64,000 bases of DNA from JAIOQJ01 sp963718635 (GTDB lineage: Bacteria; Planctomycetota; Planctomycetia; Gemmatales; Gemmataceae): assembly GCA_963718635.1 (NCBI GenBank), contig OY970367.1, forward strand, positions 5,208,001 to 5,272,000, in the 5' to 3' direction. This document shows, piece after piece, positions 51,041 through 61,043 of this stretch. The notes under the pieces were generated by a model. That model made no database searches. It worked only from the letters and a program-made list of their open reading frames with translations, and was not told the DNA's origin. The position numbers and the translations under genes were made by a program. Each line of letters opens with the position of its first letter. The first letter of the stretch is position 1.

Positions 51041-51800
51041 TCAGCGCGCCGTGTAGCCGCCGTCGATGGCGAGGGCGTGGCCGATCACGAAGCCCGCCCC
51101 CGGGCTGCACAGCCACAGGACGGCGTCGGCGATCTCCTCCGGCCGGCCCAGACGCCCGATCGGAATATCCCGCAAGGCGTCCTTCATCGCCTCCGGCTCC
51201 TTGGCGAACATCTCCGCGACCATCGGCGTGTCGATAGTCCCCGGACACACGGCGTTGATCCGGATGCCCCGTGCGGCGTACTCCAGCGCCGCGCTCCGCG
51301 TCAGCCCAATCACCCCGTGCTTGGTCGCGTGGTAGTGGCTCGCCCGGGATGCCGATGAGGCCCCCGATCGACGAGTTGTTGACGATGACCCCGCTCCCCT
51401 GCTGGCGCATCTGAAGCAACTCGTACTTCATGCAGCTCCAGACGCCGCGGAGGTTGATCGCGGTCACCCGGTCGTACACCTCGCGGGTGACGTCGGCCAG
51501 TTCGACAGCCGGGGTCATAATGCCCGCGTTGTTGAACGCGGCGTCGAGTCGCCCGAACTCGGCCACGGTGCGGTCGATCATGGCGGCGACTTGGGTGTCG
51601 TCGGTCACGTCGCACTGGACGGCAAGCGCCTTGTGCCCGGCGGCGACCAGTTCGCTGGCGGCCGAGCGGACCGCGTCCTCCTTCGCATCGGCGAGCGTCA
51701 CCGCCGCCCCTGCTGCCGCGAACGCCCGCGCCGTTGCGAGGCCCATGCCCGACCCGGCTCCGGTGACGAGAGCCACCTTGTTTTGGAACGACCAGCTCAT
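51041..51800 (-). CDS. SDR-family oxidoreductase, frameshifted near 51350
   Basis: About 253 residues from ATG 51800. Rossmann motif TGAGSGMG near residue 15, NNAG near 90, catalytic Ser in NNSSIGG, and YHATK with catalytic Tyr and Lys. One GC unit restored in ccgggcgagcc gives IPGASHYHATKHGVIGLTRS, joining the C-terminal half (NAVCPGTIDTPM, FVIGHALAIDGGYTAR). A classical NAD(P)-dependent short-chain dehydrogenase. Its high GC content and different codon style from the 40-50 kb genes suggest it belongs with the following block. Substrate unknown. Confidence 0.85.
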
Positions 51801-51854
51801 GCACTACCCCTTGCTTTCTCGCTTGAAGTCTTCGGATTTGCGGCGTTCAGCCGT

Positions 51855-52435
51855 TCACCATTCGATGGGCTTTCGATCTCGGAAGAACCTGCCGGTGGGA
51901 CCGTCGTCCGGCAGCGTCGCAAGCCACACGGCCGTATCGGCTCCCTCGTCGGGCGTTCGCGTTGCCCCTTGGCCGCCCATGCGCGTGCGCACCCATCCGG
52001 GACACACCGCGTTGATTTTAATCATGGACGGAAGCTCCTTCGCGAGTCGCACGGTGAGCGCGTTGAGCGCGGCTTTTGTCACGCCGTAGAGGCCCGGTCC
52101 CCCCATGCCCTCGGTGAACGATCCCCAGCCGGACGACACGTTGACGATTCGGCCATAGCAACGCGCAATCATGTCCGGCACGAGTCCGCGCACGAGGCGA
52201 TGCGGACCGGTCAGGTGGCGATGGATTCGGCGATCTCCCCATCCGTTAGTTCGAGCAGGGGCTTTTCGTGCAAGGTCCCCGCGTTGTTTAACAGCGCGTC
52301 GATGTGACGACCGGATTTGAGGACGTCTTCGATTGCGGCATCAATCGTCACCGGAATATTCAGATCGATGCGGATGGCTGCGGCATCGAGGCCGATACGG
52401 CGAAGTGATTCAGCGGCGTCTTCGCCGCTCGGGGG
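51855..52435 (-). pseudogene. SDR-family oxidoreductase lacking its N-terminus
   Basis: The minus strand encodes GEDAAESLRRIGLDAAAIRI and then IDALLNNAGTLHEKPLLELT, the NNAG motif of an SDR. A one-base slip near 52217 (adding A gives IAANLTGPHRL) leads to VNVSSGWGSF, YGVTKAALN with the catalytic Tyr and Lys, and the end GRFFRDRKPIEW. The first 40 or so residues with the cofactor-binding TGxxxGxG are absent. A stop codon (52436-52438) and the start of a receiver gene replace them. It is therefore a 5'-truncated gene. Confidence 0.75.
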
Positions 52436-55400
52436 TCAACCTCGTTTGGGAACGTGTCGACTCAGCGGACGCCCTGCGGGCGGCTCTCGCCGCCGGCGCG
52501 TGGGACGCCGTTATTTCGGACTACACGATACCGGGCTTCGGCGCGTTCAACGCCCTGGAAATTGTCCGAACGGCCGATCCGGACCTGCCGTTCGTGGTCG
52601 TGTCCGCAACGGTGGGGGAGGATGTCGCAGTCGGCACGATGCGGGCCGGGGCGAACGACTATGTCCTCAAGCACAATCTCACTCGCCTCGCTCCCGCGAT
52701 GATCCGGGAGGTGAGGGTAGCCGATAACCGGAGAACGAAACGGGCAGCGGAGCGGGCGGCGGCCCATCTGGCGGCCGTCGTGGAGTCGTCTAACGACGCC
52801 ATTATTTCACTGGATCTGAAATATGAGATCGCGAGTTGGAACCCCTCGGCTGAGCGGCTCTATGGGTGGGCTGCGGCTGAGGCCATCGGTCAGCCCATTT
52901 CGTTACTGGTGCCCCCGGATAAGGCCGACGAACTTACCGGGTTACTACGTCGTTTAATGGCTGGTACGGAGATTGAGCAGTTCGAGACTGTTCGTCTGTG
53001 CCGGGACGGTTCGCGAATCGATGTTTCACTGACAATTTCCCCGATCCGAAATGCAGCCGGCGAAATAGTCGGCGTATCAAAGATTACCCACGACATCCGC
53101 GAGCGAAAATGGGCGAAAGAGACCCTGACCGCCTCGGAAATTCGGTACCGCCGTCTGTTCGAGGCGGCACAGGATGGCATACTGATTGTCGATCCGGTGT
53201 CGCGCCAAATCATTGACGCGAACCCGTTTCTGACAAAGCTTCTGGGTTATAGCCGCGAAGAGTTGATCGGGAAAGAACTATGGGAGATCGGGCTATTCCG
53301 AGACATCGGCGCAAACAAGGAGGCGTTCCAAGCACTTCAGAAAATCGGCTATGTTCGCTATGACAACTACCCACTTGAGGGCAAGGACGGCAAGCAAATT
53401 GAGGTCGAATTCGTCAGCAACACCTACGACGTCGGCAATGCCCGGGTCATCCAGTGCAACATCCGTGACACCACCCAAAAAAAGCGAGCAGAGGATGCCC
53501 TTCGGGCGAGCGAGCGCAGTTCCGGCAGCAATCCCACATCCTTCAGTCGATTTTGGACAACATGAGCGACGGAGTCATCGTGGCCGATGAACGGGGCAAA
53601 TTCCTGCTCTTCAATTCGGCGGCGGAAGAGATCCTCAATTTGGGCAAGACCGACTCACCCCCCGAGGAATGGTCGAGGCGTTACAGCCTTTATTTAACCG
53701 ACGGCATTTCTCCCTATCCGAACATGCAAATGCCGCTCGTCATGGCGTTGCGGGGTGAAAAGTCCGACGACGCCGAGATGATTGTCAATCACACCAGTGT
53801 CCGCATACCTCGCTGGCTCAGCGTGAGTGCCAGACCGATGTGGAACGAGGAAGGAGTCATCTGGGGCGGCGTCGCTGTCTTCCGGAACATCACCGAAAAA
53901 AAGCGGGGCGAGAACTCCCTTCGGATCAGTGAGCAGCGCTACCGAACGCTGATTGAAGCGACAGCCGCGATTGTCTGGGATTCCCCCGCGTCGGGGGAGT
54001 TCGATACGGAGCAGCCAAAGTGGACGGCGTTCACCGGACAGACGGTCGAGCAACACCGGGGGTGGGGCTGGGTCAATGCCATCCATCCGGACGACCGGGA
54101 GCAAAGCGCGCGGGCATGGGCGACGGCGCTCCGAGAACGCAGCGAATACAAGATCGAACACCGGGTTCGCCGGGCGGACGGAGTGTACCGCCGTATGTTT
54201 GCCCGGGCCGTCCCGATCTTCGATGCGACCGGAGCAATCAGCGAGTGGGTCGGCGTCCATACCGACGTGACTGACCAGAAGCGCGCTGAAGTCGAGCGGG
54301 ACGAACTGCTCGCGCGGCTCCAACTGTACATTGAGCGGCTGCCGCTCGCCTATATCCTTTTCGACGCCGATTTTCGCATCACGGACTGGAACCCCACGGC
54401 CGAGAGGATCCTTGGTTACACCAAGCGGGAAGCTCTCGGTATGAGCATGTTTGACCTGGTGCCGGCGTCATTCCGCCAGCAGGCAACTGATATCCTCGCC
54501 CGAGTTCGGGCAGGGGACTTAACGGCCAATACAATCAATGAAAATCTTACGAAAGACGGTCGGATAATAACCTGCGAATGGTTCAACACCCCGTTGACCT
54601 CCGCAAGCGGACAGTTCGTGGGCTTTCTCGGTCTCGCTCAAGACATCACGGCACGCCGGCAATCGGAAAAGGCACTCCTGCTGCGGGATCGTGCGATTCG
54701 AGCGGCAACGCAAGGGCTCTCGATCACTGATCCCAGGCTGCCGGACAACCCGATCGTCTATGTCAGCCCTGGGTTTGAACGGATAACCGGCTACGCTTCT
54801 GAAGAAGTCGTCGGCCGCAACTGCCGATTCCTCCAGGGCAAGGACACTGACCGAGCCGCGGCCGACCGGGTACGGGACGCCGTGCGATTGGAGCAATCGT
54901 GCACCGTCGAATTGCTGAACTACCGGAAAGACGGAACCACGTTCTGGAATGAGCTATCCATCTCCCCGGTCCGAGATACGGCCAACCGCTTGACGCACTT
55001 TGTCGGCGTACAAGCGGATGTGACCAACCGGCGGAAACTCGAAGACCAATTCCGCCAAGCCCAAAAGATGGATGCGTTTGGACAGCTCGCCGGAGGCGTG
55101 GCCCACGATTTCAACAATCTCCTCACCGTTATCAACGGGTACAGCGACTTGCTTCTCCAAAGCCTTCCCAAGAGCGACCCGAGCCGGTCACTGGTGGCCG
55201 AGATACACAAGGCCGGAGAGCGGTCGGCCGGGCTAACTCGCCAACTCCTAGCCTTCAGCCGCCAGCAAGTTCTGGCCCCGCGGATTCTCAATCTAAACGA
55301 AGTAGTGTCCGGCACCGATAAAATGCTCCGCCGCCTGATCGGCGAGGATATCCGGCTAACCACGACCCTGGACTCAGGAGTGTGGCCGGTCCGTGCCGAC

Positions 55401-56213
55401 GCCGGGCAAATCGAACAGATTCTTCTGAATCTAGCAGTGAACTGCGCGAGACGCGATGTCCAAGGGGGGCCGGCTGACGATTGAAACCCGCAACGTCGAA
55501 CTGGACGAGACGTACGCTCGCATCAACAAAGTGGCCAGCGCCGGCCCCCACGTTCTTCTAAGCGTGTCGGACACGGGGACAGGCATGACGCCCGAGGTGA
55601 TGGCGAAAATATTCGAGCCGTTTTTCACAACCAAAGATCCGGGCAAAGGCACCGGATTGGGACTGGCGACGGTGTACGGAATCGTCAAGCAGAGCGGCGG
55701 TCATGTCGGGGTTTATAGCGTGATCGGGGCCGGCACGACATTCAAGATCTACCTGCCTCGAGTGGAGCAGTCGGCCGAAAACTTGAAAGCCCCATCTCGG
55801 TTCAGGAATCCGCGCGCGGGACGGAGACGATCCTGTTGGCTGAGGACGAGGCCGGGGTGCGGACTTTGGCCAAGTACGTCCTGACTGAGTGCGGATACAA
55901 AGTCCTGGAAGCGGCAAACGGAGAAGAGGCAGTGCGAATCGCCGCCGAACATGTCGGGCTGATCGACCTGTTGATCACCGACGTGGTCATGCCCGGAAGG
56001 GGCGGACGGGCCGCCGCCGAGTTGCTGGCCGAGCGGCGACCTAAAATGCGGGTGTTGTTCATGTCCGGCTACACGGATGATGCCGTAATCCGCCACGGCG
56101 TGCTGCGCGAAGGCGTGCATTTCCTCCAGAAGCCGTTCAGTCCGTTTGTATTGGCAAACATGGTGCGGGAAGTGTTGGACGCGCCGCTGGAGTCAACGAA
56201 TGATCCCAAATGA
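52405..56213 (+). CDS. REC-PAS-LOV hybrid histidine kinase with C-terminal receiver; N-truncated, three frameshifts
   Basis: About 1270 residues when joined (slips near 53515, 55450 and 55795). The N-terminal receiver starts at about its second helix (RRLRRSGVNLVWERVD) and keeps the phosphoacceptor region VISDYTIPG. Five PAS domains follow, then a LOV-type PAS with the flavin-binding motif GRNCRFLQGKDTD carrying the photoactive Cys. HisKA has phospho-His in LAGGVAHDFNNLL. HATPase shows FFTTKDPGKGTGLGLATVYG, and a C-terminal receiver has ITDVVMPG. The LOV motif implies blue-light sensing if FMN is bound. GTG 52405 is only a possible start. The partner is probably the overlapping HD-GYP regulator at 56200. 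Confidence 0.8.
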
Positions 56214-57248
56214 ACGAACACCCCGCCTCATCCTGGTCGTCGACGACGAGGCTGCGGTCACGGAACTTCTCCGCCTGGTATTAACGGCGGGGGGCGACGA
56301 AGTTGTCGTGGCCCGCGATGGTCAAGCAGCGTTGGATCGGGTGGCCGAGCGCCGTCCCGATCTGGTGATCCTCGACATCGATATGCCACAGCTTAGCGGA
56401 TTCGAGGTCTGCCGACGGCTCAAGAGCGACCCGCGCACGCGCCTGATACCAATCCTGGTATTGACGGGCGCCGCGGTCCACGACCGTGTCCGGGCCTGGG
56501 AACTTGGGGCCGACGAGTTCCTGACCAAGCCGTTCGAGTCCCTGGAAGTCGCTGCCCGCTGCCGCTCCCTGTTGCACCAGAAAGATCTGGTGGATGCATT
56601 GGATTCGGCTGCATCCGTAGTATTCGCTTTGACTGGCATCATTGAAGCGAAATCCCCTTACACCCATGGCCACTCGGGCCGGGTGACCCAGTATGCCGTG
56701 TTGTTGGCGGAGCGGATCGGAATTGGCGAGGGCGACTTCGACGTTCTTCGTCGCGGCGCCGCCCTCCACGATATCGGCAAAATTAGCACGCCCGATGTCA
56801 TCTTGAACAAACCCGGACGACTGACGGCCCAGGAATATGAAACGATTAAGCGCCATCCGGCCGATGGAGCGAAGATCGTCGAGCCCCTCCGCTCCGCTTG
56901 GGACGTGATCCCGCTCATTCGCTGGCACCACGAGCGGATGGACGGCATGGGTTATCCGGACGGCCTTATGGGTGGAACAATCCCGCTGCTGGTTCGCGTC
57001 CTTTCGGTCGCCGACACGTACGACGCCCTGGCGAGCGAGCGCCCTACAGGCCGGCCATGCCGCACGAGCGCTGCCGGCAGGTGATGGTGGAGAACGCCGC
57101 CGCGGGCGGACTGGACCCCGAATTGGTTCGGATCTTCTTTGAGACAGTCACAGGGCCAGTAGTCGCGGTAATGTCGGCTTCGCCTGCCGACTCGCTCGAG
57201 ATCGGAATGACATGCCGAACGTCAACGCCCAAAGGAGTCCTCGCATGA
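56200..57248 (+). CDS. Response regulator with HD-GYP phosphodiesterase domain (RpfG-like), frameshifted near 57045
   Basis: About 350 residues. ATG 56200 overlaps the stop of the hybrid kinase by 14 bases. Receiver domain with VVDDE, phosphoacceptor in LVILDIDMPQLSG and Lys in FLTKPF. The HD-GYP domain follows, with RRGAALHDIGKIS, the KRHPADGAKI segment, IRWHHERMDGMGYPDGLMG and VADTYDALASERP. One C restored in gcgccctac gives RPYRPAMPHERCRQVM, the usual continuation. HD-GYP proteins hydrolyse cyclic di-GMP, here under control of phosphorylation by the upstream kinase. Confidence 0.87.
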
Positions 57249-58952
57249 GCGAAGCCACCATTAGAACGTCCGACCTCACGACCTGCGACAAAGAGCCAAT
57301 TCATACCCCCGGTTCTATTCAACCATTCGGCGTACTCCTCGGACTTGACCCAAAGTCGCTCACGGTGCAGCACGTGAGCGAAAACAGCCAGGAAGTGTTC
57401 GGTCTCGGTGCCGCAAGCCTGCTTGGCTCCACCGCCGCGGAACTGCTCGGCCCCGCGGCGGCGGCTGCCCTTCGGGATGGATTGGCCAAGGACGGACTGA
57501 TCGACAATCGCCCAATTCCTATCTCGCTCCCGGTCGCGGTAGCGGCTCGTTGGCACGGAGCGGCCCATTGCCTGGGCGGCGTGGTGTTCGTCGAATTGGC
57601 GCCAGCCGAGGAGGCGACCGCGTCTTCGGTGGACTTACTCGCTGCCATCCGCGTTTCGGTTGGGCAGCTATCTGCCGCAAGCACGACTTCGGACTTCTGT
57701 GCCGCTATCGCGTGCAAGGTGCGGTCGCTGACCGGCTACGACCGGGTGATGGTGTACCGGTTCGACGCCGAGTGCAACGGCGAGGTGGTTGCTGAGGATC
57801 GACGTGCGGACCTGGAAGCGTTCTTGGGGCTTCACTATCCGGCGTCCGACATACCCGCCCAGTCGCGAGCGTTGTTCCTGGTGAATCGCATTCGAGTGAT
57901 TCCCGACGCCGCCGCCGAGCCGGTCCCGGTAATCTCCGGCGCCGACGGCGGCATGGCATTGCCCCTGGATCTGAGTCGCTGCCTATTACGCAGCGCACGC
58001 GCCAGTCCACCGGGAGTACCTGCACAACATGGGGGTGCGGGCTTCGCTGACGGCGTCGTTGATTATCGGGGGACGGCTCTGGGGAATGATTGCCTGCCAT
58101 CATTCGACGCCCAAATGCCCTGGCCCGGCGGTGCGAGAGGCATGCGACCTCTTGGCCCACGTTGCCTCCGCCCAGTTGGCATTCATTTCGGAGGTCGAAG
58201 ATCGGGAGTACATGGTAAGTCTCACCGAAGCGCTGGGCAGGACGGGGGCAAGGGCGGGCAGTACAACACCTCCCATCGCGGCCCTGGCGACAAACGCGGC
58301 CGATCTCCTTGCTCTGGTTGGAGCAGGCGGGGCCGTGGTATGGCGGTCCGGCCGCGGCATGCCAATCGGCCAAACGCCTCCGGAAGACGCATTCCCCGGA
58401 CTGATCAGTTGGATCAAGGGGATCGCCGCCCCCCTCATCGCAACCGATCGATTGTCCCAGGTTTATGCTCCGGCGAAGACGTTCGCCGATGTGGCCAGCG
58501 GCCTCCTGGCGTTGGAGGTGTCGCGGGACACAGACGAGTATGTATTGTGGTTCCGGCCCGAGGTGTTGCAATCGGTGAACTGGGGCGGGAATCCACACGA
58601 CAAGTCCGACTTGAATGGGCGCCTATCGCCGCGGCGGTCATTCGCCGCGTGGAAAGAGACCGTTCGGGATCGATCCTTGCCGTGGCGCCCGGCCGAGGTG
58701 GAGAACGCCAAGCGAGTCAAGGAACTTTTGCTGGCGGCCGGCTCGCTTGCGATACTCCGACTTGAGGCCTTGCTGCCAATTTGCGCCTGGTGCAAGAAAG
58801 TTCGCGACGAACCGGGCTACTGGCGTGGGGTGGAGGAGTTCATCCGCGACCTGGTGGACGTGCGCTTTACCCACGGCGTATGTCCGGAATGCTTGAACAA
58901 ACAGGTGGCCGAGTTTGCCCGCCATCAAGCAGCCCGGGGGCTGTCTGCGTAG
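57245..58952 (+). CDS. Bacteriophytochrome photosensory module with a Cys-rich tail and no kinase domain, frameshifted near 58000
   Basis: About 570 residues from ATG 57245, overlapping the previous stop by 4 bases. The N-terminal Cys14 in TCDKEPIHTPGSIQPFG is the biliverdin-attachment position of bacteriophytochromes. The GAF domain has the PASDIPAQSRALF motif. One GC unit restored in cacgcgccagtc gives ARAPVHREYLHNMGVRASLT, with the chromophore His in IACHHSTP. The PHY domain ends with WKETVRDRSLPW. Where a histidine kinase should start, the protein ends in a zinc-ribbon-like tail (LPICAWCKKVRDEPGYW, GVCPECLNKQ). It probably signals red/far-red light by protein contact. Confidence 0.87.
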
Positions 58953-59099
58953 TGGGGAATCAAGACCGTGTTCACGTTCGGGTACACCGATGACGCCGTG
59001 GTGCGCCATGGAATTCTGGCGACGGTAACGCATTTCCTCCAGAAGCCCGATACACCAGGAGCAGTCCCACAGAAGGTGCGGCAGGTGCTGGACGGTTAG
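58953..59099 (+). pseudogene. Receiver-domain C-terminal remnant
   Basis: Directly after the phytochrome stop, a 48-codon frame without start encodes GYTDDAVVRHGILATVTHFL and ends PQKVRQVLDG. It closely resembles the end of the receiver at about 56060-56190 (GYTDDAVIRHGVLREGVHFL). It is the stump of a response regulator or of the missing receiver of a longer phytochrome hybrid. Confidence 0.65.
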
Positions 59100-59287
59100 G
59101 CCGGGGTGATGAAGAAAATGAACGTGCTGCAATTTCCTAAGTCACTGCGATTCTGGCGCCTGGTCCGCCCCGCACGAAACGTGTCCGGGTATACGGAAGA
59201 CGCCAGGTTTCGCCAGGGAATTTTGGAAGCGGAGATGACTTTCCTTTTGCCGCACGGGACGATGCCGTTGTCGAAGGAAATAAACCA

Positions 59288-60787
59288 ATGTGGGATTTTT
59301 GGAGTCATTTGTTCGATTCGTCGGGGTTCCCGCCCCGGTGGACGTGCGGGTCTTGGACTTCCGGCCACGGCTGGCTGCATATCCTGTCTGACCTGGGCGT
59401 ATGGTCGGCCTACCTCGCTATCCCATGCGTCCTGGGATATTATCTCCTTCGCAAAAAGGACGTGCCATTCCGCAGCGTTTTTCTGTTGTTTGGCGCCTTT
59501 ATTCTGGCGTGCGGCACTACGCACCTGATGGAGGCGGTCATTTTCTGGTGGCCCGCTTACCGCCTTGCTGGTGTCATCAAGCTAATCACCGCTCTGGTCT
59601 CCTGGGCTACCGTATTCGCCTTGATACGTGTCGTGCCAAAAGTGTTGGCGATGCGCAGCCCCGAAGAGTTGGAGCGGGAGATGGCGGAACGCAAAGGGGT
59701 GCAGGAAGTCGCCGAGCGACAGACAACACTGCTCGATCTGGCTCACGACGGCATCTTCGTCCGTGACCTCGAGAGCCGAGTCACCTACTGGAACCGGGGG
59801 GCGCAGACGATGTATGGCTGGTGCCGAAAGCAGATGCTTGTTCCGAGCTTACTGAACCTGAATGCCATCGTTCGAGACATGGGCGTGATGGTAAAGCGGC
59901 TCATCGGGTCGAACATCGAGTTCATCACCAAGTTGGCCCCGGACCTTGCCCAAGTAAAGGCCGACCCGACGCAGATCGGCCAAGTGGTCTTGAACTTGGC
60001 GGCGAACGCTCGTGACGCCATGCCGAGCGGCGGGCGGTTGATGCTCACTACGTCGAACGCCGAGATAAAAAAGGAGACGGCTCGGCCGCATCCCGACCTG
60101 AATTCTGGTCGATATGCCATAATGTCGGTCAGCGATACGGGGAACGGGATGACCGAGGAAGTGCTGGCCCACGTTTTCGAGCCGTTCTTCACGACGAAGG
60201 GGGTCGGGCAGGGAACCGGCCTCGGCCTCGCGACGGTGTACGGGATCGTCAAGCAGAGCGGGGGCCACATCGAGGTATCCAGCAAGGTCGGTCAAGGTAC
60301 GACGTTTCGGATCTACCTCCCACTAGTCGAAGAAGCTGTAGCGACGCCAGACAGTGATGAGACACGTTTGGCGGCGAAGGGCCACGAAACGGTCCTGCTG
60401 GTCGAGGACGAGGAGACGGTCAGGGCATTGACCAAAATAATCCTCATTCAAAGCGGTTATAAAGTGCTCGAAGCGTCGAACGGTTTGGAGGGAATTGCCG
60501 TAGCCGAGCAGCATCGGGGGCCAATTCACCTGCTGATGACCGACTTGGTGATGCCAGAGTTATCCGGGCGGGAGATGTCCGAGCGGTTGGCTGCTGTCAT
60601 ACCGGGCTTGCGGGTGCTGTTCATGTCGGGCTACACCGAGGACGTGATCGTGCTTCAAGGCGTGGAGTCAGCCACCGCAAACTTCCTAGCTAAGCCGTTC
60701 AGCCTCGCCGCTCTGACGAAGAAGGTGCGAGAAGTCTTGGACCGTCCAAAAGGCGCCGATAGATCGCAAAACGCCGAGGTATCTTGA
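59288..60787 (+). CDS. Ethylene-receptor-like (ETR1-type) hybrid protein lacking the phospho-His domain
   Basis: 499 residues. Residues 28-120 form the three-helix ethylene-binding domain of ETR1-like proteins. D35, Y42, P46, C75 and H79 (LACGTTHLME) sit at exactly the spacing of D25, Y32, P36, C65 and H69 in plant ETR1, the Cu(I) site. A partial PAS (VTYWNRGAQTMYGW) follows and jumps at about residue 178 to the end of the dimerisation domain (SLLNLNAIVRDMGVMVKRLI). The H-box present in the neighbouring kinase is missing. The HATPase (VVLNLAANARDAMPSGGRLM, GTGLGLATVYG) and the C-terminal receiver (LLMTDLVMPELSG) look intact. As written it cannot autophosphorylate on His. It may be a copper/ethylene sensor signalling through another kinase, or a deletion allele. 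Confidence 0.8.
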   Translation: MWDFWSHLFDSSGFPPRWTCGSWTSGHGWLHILSDLGVWSAYLAIPCVLGYYLLRKKDVPFRSVFLLFGAFILACGTTHLMEAVIFWWPAYRLAGVIKLITALVSWATVFALIRVVPKVLAMRSPEELEREMAERKGVQEVAERQTTLLDLAHDGIFVRDLESRVTYWNRGAQTMYGWCRKQMLVPSLLNLNAIVRDMGVMVKRLIGSNIEFITKLAPDLAQVKADPTQIGQVVLNLAANARDAMPSGGRLMLTTSNAEIKKETARPHPDLNSGRYAIMSVSDTGNGMTEEVLAHVFEPFFTTKGVGQGTGLGLATVYGIVKQSGGHIEVSSKVGQGTTFRIYLPLVEEAVATPDSDETRLAAKGHETVLLVEDEETVRALTKIILIQSGYKVLEASNGLEGIAVAEQHRGPIHLLMTDLVMPELSGREMSERLAAVIPGLRVLFMSGYTEDVIVLQGVESATANFLAKPFSLAALTKKVREVLDRPKGADRSQNAEVS

Positions 60788-60896
60788 ACGGGAGCATCTA
60801 TCCAAGTAGCGATTGAGGGAGTAGCCGTGCAGCCGCAGGACCAAGGCGAGGAATCACGACCAGCGAATGAGGACATGGCGATGGGACACGGAGTCG

Positions 60897-61043
60897 TCAT
60901 CGTTGATGATGCGGCATTTCGAGCCATGAGCAGCTACGCCGCCAGTTGCCGAAACCGAATAAGGCGAAGGTTAGACCGGTGAGGAACATGCTGGTCGGTT
61001 CCGGAACCGTCGCGACGGTGAAGTTCGACGAGTTGGCCGCTAG
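60897..61043 (-). pseudogene. 3' part of a PEP-CTERM protein gene (disrupted by the IS)
   Basis: The minus strand from 61043 encodes LAANSSNFTVATVPEPTSMF and continues LTGLTFALFGFGNWRRS, then stops at 60897-60899. VPEP, a hydrophobic stretch and a basic end are the PEP-CTERM sorting signal recognised by exosortase. The remainder of the gene lies on the other side of the IS at 63085 and beyond, and the reading frame joins across the CTAG target site. Confidence 0.75.
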
